The translations under genes were made by a program, and so were the position numbers. The notes under the pieces were generated by a model. That model was not told the DNA's origin, ran no database searches, and worked only from the letters and a program-made list of their open reading frames with translations. Source: an uncultured Pelagibacteraceae bacterium (GTDB lineage: Bacteria > Pseudomonadota > Alphaproteobacteria > Pelagibacterales > Pelagibacteraceae). From it: a stretch of DNA of 64,000 bases. Within the stretch, counting starts at the first letter, position 1. Each line of letters begins with the position of its first letter. Where the stretch lies: the NCBI GenBank assembly GCA_905612235.1, contig CAJQRF010000003.1, forward strand, positions 1 through 64,000, read 5' to 3'. Positions 52,065 through 61,023 of the stretch are shown in pieces.

Positions 52065-53231
52065 ATGAAATTTGGATATTTTTGTAACACTACTAATTGG
52101 ACAAACAAACCTCATACTGAAATTTTGGACGAAGCTAGAGATATTGCTAAATACTGCGATGCAAATAACTGGAATTCTATATGGTTTACTGAACATCATT
52201 TTAATCATGAAGGCATGGAAGCATGTCCAAACCCACTAATGATGTGCACAGATATTGCTGCAAGAACAAAACAAATAAGATTAGGGCAAGCTTGCAATAC
52301 TATAACTTTTTGGAACCCAATTAGATTAGCAGAAGATATAGCGACTCTGGATCATCTTTCTAATGGAAGAGTTGAAGTTGGAATTGGCAGAGGTGTTTAT
52401 GGAAGAGAGGCTGTGCATTTAAATGTAGAAGCAGATTTAAAAGACCAAGCAAAAAACAAAAGGCTGTTCCAAGAAACTTTGTTAATAATGAAAAAAGCTT
52501 GGACAGAAAAATTTTTTAATCATAAAGGGGAATTTTATGTTTACCCTTCTCCAAATTACGTTTGGCAGCATGACATGAGTCCACCTAATAAAGAAACTGT
52601 GGATCTAAAAACTAATGAAATAAAAAAAATCAGCGTTATCCCGCAGCCTTATCAAAAACCTCATCCTCCTATAACGCAAGTTGTTGATTCGGTTAGTTCA
52701 ATTGAATGGGCGGCAAAAAATGGAATTAATTGTATTATGTGGATACCAACTGTAAAAACTTTAAAGAAACGATTTGAAGTTTACAAGAATGCAAAATCTG
52801 AGACAGAAAAAAGAGATGTGCCTATGGGGGAAGGAATTACTTTAGTTAGAGATATGTTTGTTGCTGAAACAATGGAGGATGCAAAAAAATTAGCAGGGGA
52901 ACACATGGTCAATTATATGAAATGGGTTTGCCATTGGAGAGGGTTGGGAAATCATATGGATCCTAACGAAGATCTGCCTGTGACTAAAGGTAAAACAGAT
53001 TTATTAAATTATGAATTTTTACATAAAAGAAATATGCTATTTGGAACTCCTGAGTATGTAGTAGAAAAAATAAAAGAATTACAATCAGAGTTAAATCTTA
53101 AAGATCTACTTGTTTGGTCTAATTTTCCAGGAGTTAAGCATGAGGATGCACTAAGAAGTATAAAACTTTTTAATGAAGAGGTAATGCCAAAAATTAGCGT
53201 GGATAAACAAAATATTAAACGTGCAAGCTAA
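52065..53231 (+). CDS. Luciferase-like flavin-dependent monooxygenase
   Basis: 388 aa. The start MKFGYFCNTTNWT is set by the AAAGGAG site. The bacterial-luciferase TIM barrel is recognisable: NWNSIWFTEHHFNHEGMEACPNPLMMCTDIAARTKQIRLGQACNTI (35-80), LAEDIATLDHLSNGRVEVGIGRGV (85-108) and the C-terminal EKIKELQSELNLKDLLVWSNFPG. These enzymes oxygenate small heterocycles or sulfonates with reduced FMN; RutA uses uracil. No flavin reductase gene is adjacent. First gene of the rightward operon, with the AA_synth, alpha/beta hydrolase and aldehyde dehydrogenase genes behind it. Confidence 0.88.
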   Translation: MKFGYFCNTTNWTNKPHTEILDEARDIAKYCDANNWNSIWFTEHHFNHEGMEACPNPLMMCTDIAARTKQIRLGQACNTITFWNPIRLAEDIATLDHLSNGRVEVGIGRGVYGREAVHLNVEADLKDQAKNKRLFQETLLIMKKAWTEKFFNHKGEFYVYPSPNYVWQHDMSPPNKETVDLKTNEIKKISVIPQPYQKPHPPITQVVDSVSSIEWAAKNGINCIMWIPTVKTLKKRFEVYKNAKSETEKRDVPMGEGITLVRDMFVAETMEDAKKLAGEHMVNYMKWVCHWRGLGNHMDPNEDLPVTKGKTDLLNYEFLHKRNMLFGTPEYVVEKIKELQSELNLKDLLVWSNFPGVKHEDALRSIKLFNEEVMPKISVDKQNIKRAS

Positions 53232-53232
53232 T

Positions 53233-53823
53233 ATGGATTTAAAACTTAGAAAATTTTCAAAATTTGTAGATAAGACTTTCATCGAAGGTGGTAAAGTAGC
53301 TAAAGAACCTGTTTTGCTTGTTTCTGTTGCTGCAGTCATTAAAAATCCTTGGTCTGAAGAAGATTTTGTTGAAGATTTAAAACCAACAATATTAGATTTA
53401 GCTCCAAAACTTGGTGATATTCTGGTTCCAGAATTAATAAAAGAAATAGGTTCGCCTGAAAAAATTTTAGCTTATGGAAAAGCTGGAGTTGTAGGACTGT
53501 CTGGTGAAATTGAACATGCGTCTGCTTTTATTCACACTCTAAGATTTGGAAATAAATTTAGAGATGCAGTTGGTGGAACTTCTTATTTAAGTTTTACAAA
53601 CATACGAGGACCTGCTGGTTGCAAAATATCTATCCCAATGATGCATAAAACAGATTCAGGTTTAAGACCTTATTATTTAACACATGAATTTACTATTCAT
53701 GATGCTCCTTGTAATGATGAAATTGTAATAGCTATTGGTGGATCCTCTAGTGGAAGAGCGCACGCTAGAACTGGTGACCGCTATCAAGATATGAAAGAAA
53801 TGGGAATAAAAAATACTAAATAA
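53233..53823 (+). CDS. Amino acid synthesis family protein (AA_synth, DUF1185)
   Basis: 196 aa from the ATG one base after the monooxygenase stop; the track's GTG is four codons upstream inside that gene. Family features: GKAGVVGLSGEIEHASAFIHTLRFGNKFRDAVGGTSYL (~79-116), RGPAGCKISIPMMHKTDSGLRPYYLTHEFTIHDAPCNDEIVIAIGGSSSGRAHAR. Proteins with this fold often stand beside luciferase-like monooxygenases and hydrolases; the biochemical activity is not known. The many conserved polar residues suggest an enzyme, perhaps a ring-opening or amide hydrolase step. Confidence 0.85.
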   Translation: MDLKLRKFSKFVDKTFIEGGKVAKEPVLLVSVAAVIKNPWSEEDFVEDLKPTILDLAPKLGDILVPELIKEIGSPEKILAYGKAGVVGLSGEIEHASAFIHTLRFGNKFRDAVGGTSYLSFTNIRGPAGCKISIPMMHKTDSGLRPYYLTHEFTIHDAPCNDEIVIAIGGSSSGRAHARTGDRYQDMKEMGIKNTK

Positions 53824-53849
53824 TTTTAATTTTTAATAGAGATTCACTT

Positions 53850-54638
53850 ATGTCAAATACTTCAGATTCATTTGAAACATACTATAAATATAATAAAGTC
53901 AATAAGAAAGACCCCATAATATTTATACATGGCATTGGTCTAAATCATGAAATTTGGGAAGATCAAATCAATTATTTTAAAAAATATAACACAATTGTTT
54001 ATGATTTAATTGGTCATGGAAAAACACCTTTTAATAAAAAAACATTAAGTATGAATGATTTTACCAAACAATTACTGAGGTTAGCTGATGGTTTAAATAT
54101 AAATAAATTTCATTTAATTGGTTTTTCATTAGGATCACTTATTGCTAGAGACTTTGCGTCCTTATATAGCGATAGATTAAGCACACTAACAATTTTTGGT
54201 ACCGTATATAAAAGATCAGAAGATGAAAAAAGACAGATACTTAATAGGTATGCACTGATGAAACTTAAAAAAGATGTTACTAAAAAAAGAGCTGTATATA
54301 GATGGTTTACAGAAAAATTTATTAGTAAAAATCCTCTAATCTATAAAAAAATATACTCAATGTTAATAAATACCAATCACGAAACATGGTTAAAAATATA
54401 TAAACTATTTGTTCATCATGAGGATGATGATGATAAAATAAAAAAAATTACAGCCAATACTCTTGTGGTGACTGGAAGAGATGACATAGGATCAAAACCT
54501 AAAATGAGTGAGGAAATAAGCAAATTAATTCCGGTAAGCCTTTGTAAAATAATAGAAAAAGGTAAACATCTTTGTAATATAGAGTGTTCAGAAAATTTTA
54601 ATATAACAATCAAAGAATTTATTGACGATAATGACTAA
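53850..54638 (+). CDS. Alpha/beta hydrolase (RutD-like)
   Basis: 262 aa. FIHGIGLNHEIWEDQ (24-38) is the oxyanion-hole segment, IGFSLGSLIARDFASLY contains the nucleophile (GFSLG, ~ residue 93) and VVTGRDDIGSKP and GKHLCNIECSENF carry the acid and histidine. RutD, a hydrolase of the Rut pyrimidine pathway, and 3-oxoadipate enol-lactonase have the same arrangement. Substrate inferred as an amide or carbamate intermediate. The aldehyde dehydrogenase start overlaps its last eight bases. Confidence 0.85.
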   Translation: MSNTSDSFETYYKYNKVNKKDPIIFIHGIGLNHEIWEDQINYFKKYNTIVYDLIGHGKTPFNKKTLSMNDFTKQLLRLADGLNINKFHLIGFSLGSLIARDFASLYSDRLSTLTIFGTVYKRSEDEKRQILNRYALMKLKKDVTKKRAVYRWFTEKFISKNPLIYKKIYSMLINTNHETWLKIYKLFVHHEDDDDKIKKITANTLVVTGRDDIGSKPKMSEEISKLIPVSLCKIIEKGKHLCNIECSENFNITIKEFIDDND

Positions 54639-56112
54639 GCTTAAAGAATATAAAATGTTTATTGATGGAGAGTGGATAGACTCTGAGAGTAAAAAAACAT
54701 TTGAAACTTTAAATCCTGAAAATAATGAACCTTGGGCAAAAGTGCCTGAAGCAAGTGCTAAAGATGTCAATAAAGCTGTCAAAGCTGCACAAAAAGCTTT
54801 TGAAGGTGAGTGGCCTAAACTATTACCAAGAGAGCGAGGCAAGTTCCTAAGAGCAATAGGAAATCAGTTACGAGAAAATGCTGAACTATTAGGAAAAATT
54901 GAAACCATAGATACTGGAAAATTATTTAGGGAAACGAAAAAACAAGCAAACTATATTGCGGAGTATTATGATTACTATGCTGGAATGGCAGATAAAGTTG
55001 AAGGCGCTGTTCTACCAATTGATAAACCAAATACTCAAGTAATAACAACTAGAATACCCATTGGAGTGATTGCTGCAATTATTCCTTGGAATTCCCAAAT
55101 GCTTTTAACCGCAACAAAATTAGCGCCAGCATTAGCAATGGGCAATACTGTCGTAATTAAATCTTCAGAGTTAGCTCCTGCCGTAATGTTTGAATTTGCA
55201 AAATTGATAGAAAAAACCGGTATCCCAAAAGGAGTTGTAAATGTTATTTCAGGTTTTGGTGACCCATGTGGAAAAGCTTTAACCACACATAATCTAGTTG
55301 AAAAAATTGCCTTTACAGGAGGACCGGATGCCGCAAGAAATATAATTAGAAATTCTGCAGAAAATTTATCTGAAGTTAGCTTAGAACTTGGAGGCAAAAG
55401 TCCAGTTGCTGTTTTTGAAGACGCAGATCAAGAAAATGCAATTAATGGGATAACTGCTGGAATATTTGGCGCTAGTGGTCAAAGTTGTATTGCTGGTTCA
55501 AGATTATATATACAAAATAGTATTTATGATGAATTTTTAGATAAGTTGTCAATTCGTGCTGAAAAAATTAAGATTGGTGCGCCCATGAATGCTGATACAG
55601 AAATGGGGCCACTCAGTAATTTTAAGCAATTAGAAATAATAGAGAAAAATATCAAGCTTACTGTTGATCAAGGAGGAAAAATAAAATGTGGAGGTAAAAG
55701 GCATTCTTTTTCAAATAAAGGCTATTATTTTCCACCTACAATTATTGAATGTGAAAACCATAATCTTCCTGCTGCCGAAAATGAACTTTTTGGTCCAGTT
55801 CTTTCAGTAATGAAATTCAATGACGAAGCCGAAGTTGTGAATAAAATGAATGATAACCAGTATGGCTTATCTTCGGGTATTTACACAAAAGATCTTGGTA
55901 GAGGCCTTAGAGTTTCAAAAGCAATTCGAGCAGGAATTACTTTTGTTAATACTTACAGATTAATTTCACCATCCGCACCTTTTGGTGGAATAAAAGATAG
56001 TGGTTACGGTAAAGAAGCTGGGGTTGAATCTATTAAGGATTATACAAGAGTAAAAACAGTTTGGTTCCATACTTCTGATAAACCAACCCAAGATCCATTT
56101 TCAATGCGATAA
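54631..56112 (+). CDS. Aldehyde dehydrogenase
   Basis: 493 aa from the ATG giving MTKLKEYKMFIDGEW. NAD-dependent oxidation of an aldehyde to an acid. Catalytic Cys286 (GASGQSCIAGSR) and Glu252 (SLELGGKSP) are present, with NAD-binding IPWNSQMLLTATKLAPALAMGNTVVIKSSELAP and FTGGPDAARN. Close to betaine/gamma-aminobutyraldehyde and other omega-amino aldehyde dehydrogenases in general length. It would complete a pathway in which the monooxygenase and hydrolase leave an aldehyde, for example malonic semialdehyde in the Rut scheme. Confidence 0.92.
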   Translation: MTKLKEYKMFIDGEWIDSESKKTFETLNPENNEPWAKVPEASAKDVNKAVKAAQKAFEGEWPKLLPRERGKFLRAIGNQLRENAELLGKIETIDTGKLFRETKKQANYIAEYYDYYAGMADKVEGAVLPIDKPNTQVITTRIPIGVIAAIIPWNSQMLLTATKLAPALAMGNTVVIKSSELAPAVMFEFAKLIEKTGIPKGVVNVISGFGDPCGKALTTHNLVEKIAFTGGPDAARNIIRNSAENLSEVSLELGGKSPVAVFEDADQENAINGITAGIFGASGQSCIAGSRLYIQNSIYDEFLDKLSIRAEKIKIGAPMNADTEMGPLSNFKQLEIIEKNIKLTVDQGGKIKCGGKRHSFSNKGYYFPPTIIECENHNLPAAENELFGPVLSVMKFNDEAEVVNKMNDNQYGLSSGIYTKDLGRGLRVSKAIRAGITFVNTYRLISPSAPFGGIKDSGYGKEAGVESIKDYTRVKTVWFHTSDKPTQDPFSMR

Positions 56113-56212
56113 AGGCAAATCAACCTTATAAATAAAAGAAATTTTCCCATTGAAAAATAAAGTCTAACAGTAAATACTCTATATATTAATAATATTATTA
56201 AAGAGGGGAAAT

Positions 56213-57394
56213 ATGAAAAAACTATTTATAGCTGCAATTATGTCTTTGTCATTATTATCGACAAGCACATTTGCAGAAATCAAAATGGGAATTATTTTAG
56301 GATTTACTGGTCCTATTGAATCTCTAACTCCAGCAATGGCAGCCTCAGCAGAATTAGCTTTTAAAGAAGCTTCTGATTCAGGTTCTTTGCTAGGCGGAGA
56401 AACGATTAAACCTTTAAGAGCAGATTCAACTTGTGTTGATTCAGCTGCCGCAACTACTGCTGCAGAGGGATTAATTTCACAAGGAGTTGCTGCAATTATG
56501 GGAGCAGATTGTTCTGGTGTTACTGGAGCGATTGCAAGTAATGTTGCGGTACCAAAAGGTGTAGTTATGATTTCACCTTCAGCAACGTCACCTGGTTTAA
56601 CTACATTAGATGATAAAGGTTTCTTTTTTAGAACAGCTCCATCTGATGCACGTGGTGGCCAAATTCTTGCTGACATTACTAAAGACAGAGGAATTACAAG
56701 TGTTGCAATCACGTACACGAATAATGACTATGGCAAAGGTTTAGCTGATGTTTACACAGCAGCAGTAAAAGCTCATGGTATTAAAGTTACAACAGTAGCG
56801 GCTCACGAAGATGGTAAAGCTGACTATAGCTCAGAAGTTGGAGTATTAGCTTCTGCAGGTGGAGATGCTGTTGCAGTGATTGGATATCTTGACCAAGGTG
56901 GTAAAGGAATTATTCAAGGATCTTTAGATTCTGGTGCCTTTGATAAATTTATATTATCAGATGGTATGATTGGAGATGCTCTTACAGACACTTTTGGAAA
57001 AAGCTTAAACAAATCATTTGGTTCTTTACCAGGTTCGACAGGTAAAGGCGCTGGAGTGTTTAAAAAAGTTGGTAAAGCAGCTGGAATTGACTCTTCTGGT
57101 CCATACACTGGAGAATCATATGACGCAGCAGCTTTAATCGTACTTGCGATGCAAGCTGGTAATTCTGCTGACCGTGGTTCGATTGCTAAGAATGTAATGG
57201 CTGTAGCTAATGGTCCGGGAACAAAAATCTATCCTGGTCAATTAAAAAAAGCTCTAGACCTTTTAGCTAAAGGAAAAGCAGTTGATTACGAAGGAGCAAC
57301 TGGTGTTACCTTTACAGATGTTGGAGAAGCTGTTGGTTCTTTTTTAGAAAAAGAAGTTAAAGGCGGCAAGTTTAAAACTAAAACACAAAGATAA
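56213..57394 (+). CDS. Branched-chain amino acid-type substrate-binding protein
   Basis: 393 aa. Signal peptide about 1-21 (LFIAAIMSLSLLSTSTFAEI). A type I periplasmic binding protein of the Leu/Ile/Val (LivK) family: GIILGFTGPIESLTPAMAAS (26-45), FLLDAD-like ADSTCVDSAAATTAAEGLISQGVAAIMGADCSG, PSATSPGLTT and YTNNDYGKG. A GAGGGG Shine-Dalgarno 6 bases before the ATG supports strong expression. No liv permease or ATPase gene follows; a LivM-like permease end is at the right edge of the window on the other strand. Its ligand may be an amide or aromatic amino acid. Confidence 0.88.
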   Translation: MKKLFIAAIMSLSLLSTSTFAEIKMGIILGFTGPIESLTPAMAASAELAFKEASDSGSLLGGETIKPLRADSTCVDSAAATTAAEGLISQGVAAIMGADCSGVTGAIASNVAVPKGVVMISPSATSPGLTTLDDKGFFFRTAPSDARGGQILADITKDRGITSVAITYTNNDYGKGLADVYTAAVKAHGIKVTTVAAHEDGKADYSSEVGVLASAGGDAVAVIGYLDQGGKGIIQGSLDSGAFDKFILSDGMIGDALTDTFGKSLNKSFGSLPGSTGKGAGVFKKVGKAAGIDSSGPYTGESYDAAALIVLAMQAGNSADRGSIAKNVMAVANGPGTKIYPGQLKKALDLLAKGKAVDYEGATGVTFTDVGEAVGSFLEKEVKGGKFKTKTQR

Positions 57395-57407
57395 TAATAA
57401 ATTTATA

Positions 57408-57440
57408 AACCTCAGCGGTGAAAACTGCTGAGGTTTTTTT
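57408..57440 (+). terminator. Rho-independent terminator behind the binding-protein gene
   Basis: aacctcagcggtgaaaactgctgaggtt forms a 12-bp stem with one G-U pair and a 4-base loop, followed by seven Ts. It ends the transcript of the binding protein. It is nearly identical to the terminator at 59044..59076. Confidence 0.9.
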
Positions 57441-57599
57441 ATTTCATAAGTTTAATAAACTTAAATTTTTCTTACTTTTCTGGTCGATTTAATTGAATTA
57501 ATAAGATTATAATCTAAAATAGTGCTAATTTAACTTTCATCATAATTAAAAAATGAGTACAATTTCATTACTTGAAACTAATAATTAAAGAGGGAGATT

Positions 57600-59030
57600 A
57601 TGAATAAAATTAAAAGTAGAGATAGACGTCTTTATAACAAAGACCTAGCTCCTACTGACCCAAAAGACAAAACTTGGGGTTGGTTTGAAATCTTTAATGT
57701 TTGGGCAAACGATGTACAAAGTTTATTTGGTTATACTTTGGCTGCATCTTTGTTCTTAACATATGGATTAAACGGCTGGGCAGTGTTCTTAGCAATAATT
57801 CTTGCTGGGTTTTTTATAATGTGGTTAGTAAACCTTTCAGGAAAACCAAGTGTCAAACTTGGAATTCCTTACCCAGTATTTGCACGCGCAAGTATGGGGG
57901 TTATTGGTGCAAACTTTCCGGCAATGGTAAGAGGTATTGTTGCAATGTTCTGGTATGGTGCTCAAACATATTTTGCATCTACAGCTGTTGCGCTTTTACT
58001 CACAAGTCTATCTGGATCAGATGGTGGAAGTGATGTCTTCTTAGGAATGAATGGCATCGACTGGATATCATTTATATTTGTTGCAGGTTTTCAAGTTTAT
58101 TTATTCTGGCAAGGTATTGATCTTATCAGAAAATTTTTAAACTTTGCGGGTCCTGCAGTTTATGCTGTTATGATTGTTTTAATGTTAGTAATCTGGGCGA
58201 AAGCTGGCGGAAGCCTTCTTTCAGAGGTTGGTAATATTTTCTCTGGGGTTGGTAGTTACAGCGGTGGATCATTTGCTGCTTTCCTAGCAATTTTTGGAAC
58301 TATGGTTGCATATTTTGCTGCTGTAGTAATTAATTTTGGTGACTTTTCAAGATTTGTAAAAAATGAAAAAGAAATGAGAAAAGGAAACCTTTGGGGTTTG
58401 CCTGGAAACATTTTCTTATTCTCTTTTATAGCTTTGATGGTTACTGCTGGAACAGTTTCAGTATTTGGAGAGGCTATAACTAGTCCTACAGATATGGTTG
58501 CCCGTGTTGGTAATCTAGGACTTACAGTTATTGCTGCTTTCGCATTCTTTGCGGCTACAATTGGAATCAATATGGTGGCAAACTTTATCCCACCAGCTTA
58601 TGACCTAGCAAATCTTATGCCAAGCAAGATCAACTTTAAAATGGGTGGTTTAATTACAGCCATAGTAGGTTTTGTTATTGGTGCATTATGGGTTTCATTT
58701 ATAAGTAAAGTTGGAATGTTTCCTTTTGTAAATACACTAGGAGCTATTCTTGCGCCAGTTTATGGAATAATGATTGTTGATTATTACGTAATTAAAAAAC
58801 AAAGAATTGACATTAATCAATTATTTTCTTCTAAAAAAGGCGGCAAGTATTACTACAATGACGGCTGGAACCAAAAAGCTTTCGTTGCTTGGGGTATAGC
58901 AGGTGTATTCTCAGTTCTTACTGTTTGGCATCCTTCACTATCAGGCTTAGGTGGTTATGCTTGGATAATTGGTGCAGCTCTTGGAACAGCTCTACATCTT
59001 ATACTTTCAGGGAAAAAAAGTAGAAGATAA
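57600..59030 (+). CDS. NCS1-family nucleobase permease
   Basis: 476 aa, twelve transmembrane helices. Cytosine/purine/uracil/allantoin family transporter. Diagnostic segments are WGWFEIFNVWANDVQSLFGYTLAASLF (24-50), GIPYPVFARASMGVIGANFPAMVRGIVAMFWYGAQTYFAS (88-127), and MVANFIPPAYDLANLMPSKINFKMGG. The gene has its own promoter region and Shine-Dalgarno (gaggga) after the first terminator. Substrate could be a nucleobase, hydantoin, allantoin or creatinine-like ring compound, which would feed the rightward operon. Confidence 0.92.
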   Translation: MNKIKSRDRRLYNKDLAPTDPKDKTWGWFEIFNVWANDVQSLFGYTLAASLFLTYGLNGWAVFLAIILAGFFIMWLVNLSGKPSVKLGIPYPVFARASMGVIGANFPAMVRGIVAMFWYGAQTYFASTAVALLLTSLSGSDGGSDVFLGMNGIDWISFIFVAGFQVYLFWQGIDLIRKFLNFAGPAVYAVMIVLMLVIWAKAGGSLLSEVGNIFSGVGSYSGGSFAAFLAIFGTMVAYFAAVVINFGDFSRFVKNEKEMRKGNLWGLPGNIFLFSFIALMVTAGTVSVFGEAITSPTDMVARVGNLGLTVIAAFAFFAATIGINMVANFIPPAYDLANLMPSKINFKMGGLITAIVGFVIGALWVSFISKVGMFPFVNTLGAILAPVYGIMIVDYYVIKKQRIDINQLFSSKKGGKYYYNDGWNQKAFVAWGIAGVFSVLTVWHPSLSGLGGYAWIIGAALGTALHLILSGKKSRR

Positions 59031-59043
59031 TATTAAATTTATA

Positions 59044-59076
59044 AACCTCAGCGGTGCAAACTGCTGAGGTTTTTTT
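59044..59076. terminator. Bidirectional terminator behind the NCS1 gene, duplicate of 57408
   Basis: aacctcagcggtgcaaactgctgaggtt with a 7-T tail on the plus strand. Only the loop base differs from the first terminator, and about 20 bases upstream (aaatttataaacctcagcg) are also the same. The NCS1 and TauE-like genes converge here, and on the minus strand the stem is followed by an A/T-rich tract, so it may serve both. Confidence 0.88.
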
Positions 59077-59080
59077 ATAT

Positions 59081-59842
59081 CTAAAAATTACTAATTACTT
59101 TAATAATTCCAAATATTGAGATAATAATAAGAAAATAAAAAACAAATTTTCTATAAGTTTCTTTCCTACTTTTAATAAATAACTTATTACCAATGGCAAT
59201 GCCTAATGGTAAAACGATAACTAACGGTATAGTTCTATAGATAGTTGTTAAATCTACAATTCCTCCAAAAAAACTTAAAATAAAAGCATAGATGTCTGTT
59301 AAGAAAAACAAGGCAGCTAAAGAACCTCTTATAATGATCGGCTGAATATTAATGACAAGCAGAAAAACAGCTACTGGCATACCTCCTAACGTTGTGAGAC
59401 TATTAATTGTTCCTGAGACCATCCCAGTAAAAATTCTAACTGGATTTATATTAAGTTTTTGATTTGAATATCCTTTCATTAAAATCATAGAAAAGAAAAT
59501 AATGATTAAACAAATTGATAGATGAGTGACGTCAGGTGATAAAAATTTTAATAAATAAAGACCAATAGGAGAACCAATTATAATTCCAATCTGCATCTGA
59601 AAAACGAATTTCCAATCAATCTTATTCCAAATGTAAGGAATCATAAAAATACTTACTAAAACCTCTAAAATTAAAATTATAGGAACAATTTCTATGGCTG
59701 GAAGTATGAATGAAAAGCCCGAAATACATACCGCAGAAAAACCAAAGCCATTAAACCCTCTGATTATTGAAGCGATAAATACTGTAAAAATAATTATGGA
59801 TACTTCAGTTATGCTTAACTGAAAATAAGATAAAAAATCCAT
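59081..59842 (-). CDS. TauE/SafE family sulfite exporter-like protein
   Basis: 253 aa, eight hydrophobic segments. The family pattern is NGFGFSAVCISGFSFILPAIEIVPIILILEVL in the first half and MVSGTINSLTTLGGMPVAVFLLVINIQPIIIRGSLAALFFLTDI in the second. TauE/SafE proteins export sulfite or organosulfur anions, which would fit the sulfite dehydrogenase in the window, but the family also moves other organic acids. It follows the MFS gene by one base. Confidence 0.85.
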   Translation of the reverse strand: MDFLSYFQLSITEVSIIIFTVFIASIIRGFNGFGFSAVCISGFSFILPAIEIVPIILILEVLVSIFMIPYIWNKIDWKFVFQMQIGIIIGSPIGLYLLKFLSPDVTHLSICLIIIFFSMILMKGYSNQKLNINPVRIFTGMVSGTINSLTTLGGMPVAVFLLVINIQPIIIRGSLAALFFLTDIYAFILSFFGGIVDLTTIYRTIPLVIVLPLGIAIGNKLFIKSRKETYRKFVFYFLIIISIFGIIKVISNF

Positions 59843-59843
59843 T

Positions 59844-61013
59844 CTATTTTTTGCTTAATACGTCTGCTCTAAACGTTATGTAAACAGTAAGAATTAAAAG
59901 AGGCAAACAAAACAAGTTCATCATTTTCCAACCTGTAAAACTTAACAATATTCCTGCTGATAAACTTGCTAATGCCATTGTAGAATATACAATCAAATCA
60001 TTCATTCCCTGTGCTCTAAATTTCTCTTCTTCATTATATGTTAAAACAACTAAACTAGTTCCTGAAATAAATAAGAAATTCCAACCTAATCCTAAAAACA
60101 CCAACGAAACAAAATAATTTGCAAACGTTTGTTCAAGTAAACTTAAGATTATTGTCACTAAATAAAATATAACTCCTATGTACATTATATTACTATGTCC
60201 AAACTTTTTAATTAAATGCCCTGTAATTAAAGAGGGTAGAAACATGGCTACTAGATGGAATTGAAGAACTATACCTGTTTTTTCTAAACTTATTTTTTCC
60301 ATCACGTGCATACTTAAAGGTGTAGCTGTCATTAAGCATGACATTACAGCATACGCAACCGCTGCTGCAGTTGCTGCTTGTAAAAATCTTGGCTGAAAAA
60401 GTATTTCAGAAAATTTTCGTCCACTATATTTATTATTAAAATCTACTTTTGCTTTTTCATTATCTTTATAAAAAAATAAAAGCATTGCTGGAATAAAAGT
60501 AAAAACAGTGAGTAAAAGATAAGAACCAGCATATAAATGCTCAGGAATAAGATTTTTCGTATAATTTGCTAAAGTTAAAGCCATAAAGCCAGAAACGATT
60601 CCAGCTAACATTAAAATAGAAATAGCTTTTGTCGCTTGTTCTTTCTCTACACTTTCTGCTGCTGCAAAACGATATTGATGAGTAAATGCCATCCCCATAC
60701 CAAGAACTAGACATGCAATACAAAATAAAATAAAGTTTTGTTGAGTGATAGCGAAAGCAGCTAGCAAAGTAGTCCCTGAACTTCCTAAAGCCGCAAAAAT
60801 AAAACCTAATCTTCTACCTATTTTACTCATTATTTTTGAAGCAAAAATAGTAAAAATTGCAGTGCCAACAACTGATAAAGCTACGGGTAATGTGGATAAA
60901 GATTTTATAGAAGTAATTTGTGACCCAATAATTCCACCTAAAAAAACTGTAATAGCTGCATTTGTAAATCCAAAAATTTGACTAAGAACTAACAAAGAAA
61001 GGTTTTTATTCAT
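59844..61013 (-). CDS. Major facilitator superfamily transporter
   Basis: 389 aa when started at the ATG giving MNKNLSLLVLSQIFG; the track adds seven codons. Twelve transmembrane helices with the MFS pattern of loop 2-3 (ASKIMSKIGRRLGFIFAALG, 59-78) and FTHQYRFAAAESVEKEQATKAISILMLAGIVSG at helix 4/5, a YbfB/quinate-like layout. Substrate unknown. Together with tauE it forms a two-gene leftward unit. Confidence 0.88.
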   Translation of the reverse strand: MNKNLSLLVLSQIFGFTNAAITVFLGGIIGSQITSIKSLSTLPVALSVVGTAIFTIFASKIMSKIGRRLGFIFAALGSSGTTLLAAFAITQQNFILFCIACLVLGMGMAFTHQYRFAAAESVEKEQATKAISILMLAGIVSGFMALTLANYTKNLIPEHLYAGSYLLLTVFTFIPAMLLFFYKDNEKAKVDFNNKYSGRKFSEILFQPRFLQAATAAAVAYAVMSCLMTATPLSMHVMEKISLEKTGIVLQFHLVAMFLPSLITGHLIKKFGHSNIMYIGVIFYLVTIILSLLEQTFANYFVSLVFLGLGWNFLFISGTSLVVLTYNEEEKFRAQGMNDLIVYSTMALASLSAGILLSFTGWKMMNLFCLPLLILTVYITFRADVLSKK

Positions 61014-61023
61014 TAATAAAACG

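Noticed and set aside
54588-55397. Minus-strand ORFs over the aldehyde dehydrogenase
   Set aside because: Antisense to a full-length aldehyde dehydrogenase with both catalytic residues.
56179-56718. 179-codon minus-strand ORF rich in alanine and valine
   Set aside because: Shadow of the Liv-type binding-protein gene; no family resemblance and no ribosome site.
57701-58033. 110-codon cysteine/tryptophan-rich plus-strand ORF
   Set aside because: Out-of-frame shadow of the NCS1 permease; its composition reflects the second reading frame of membrane codons.
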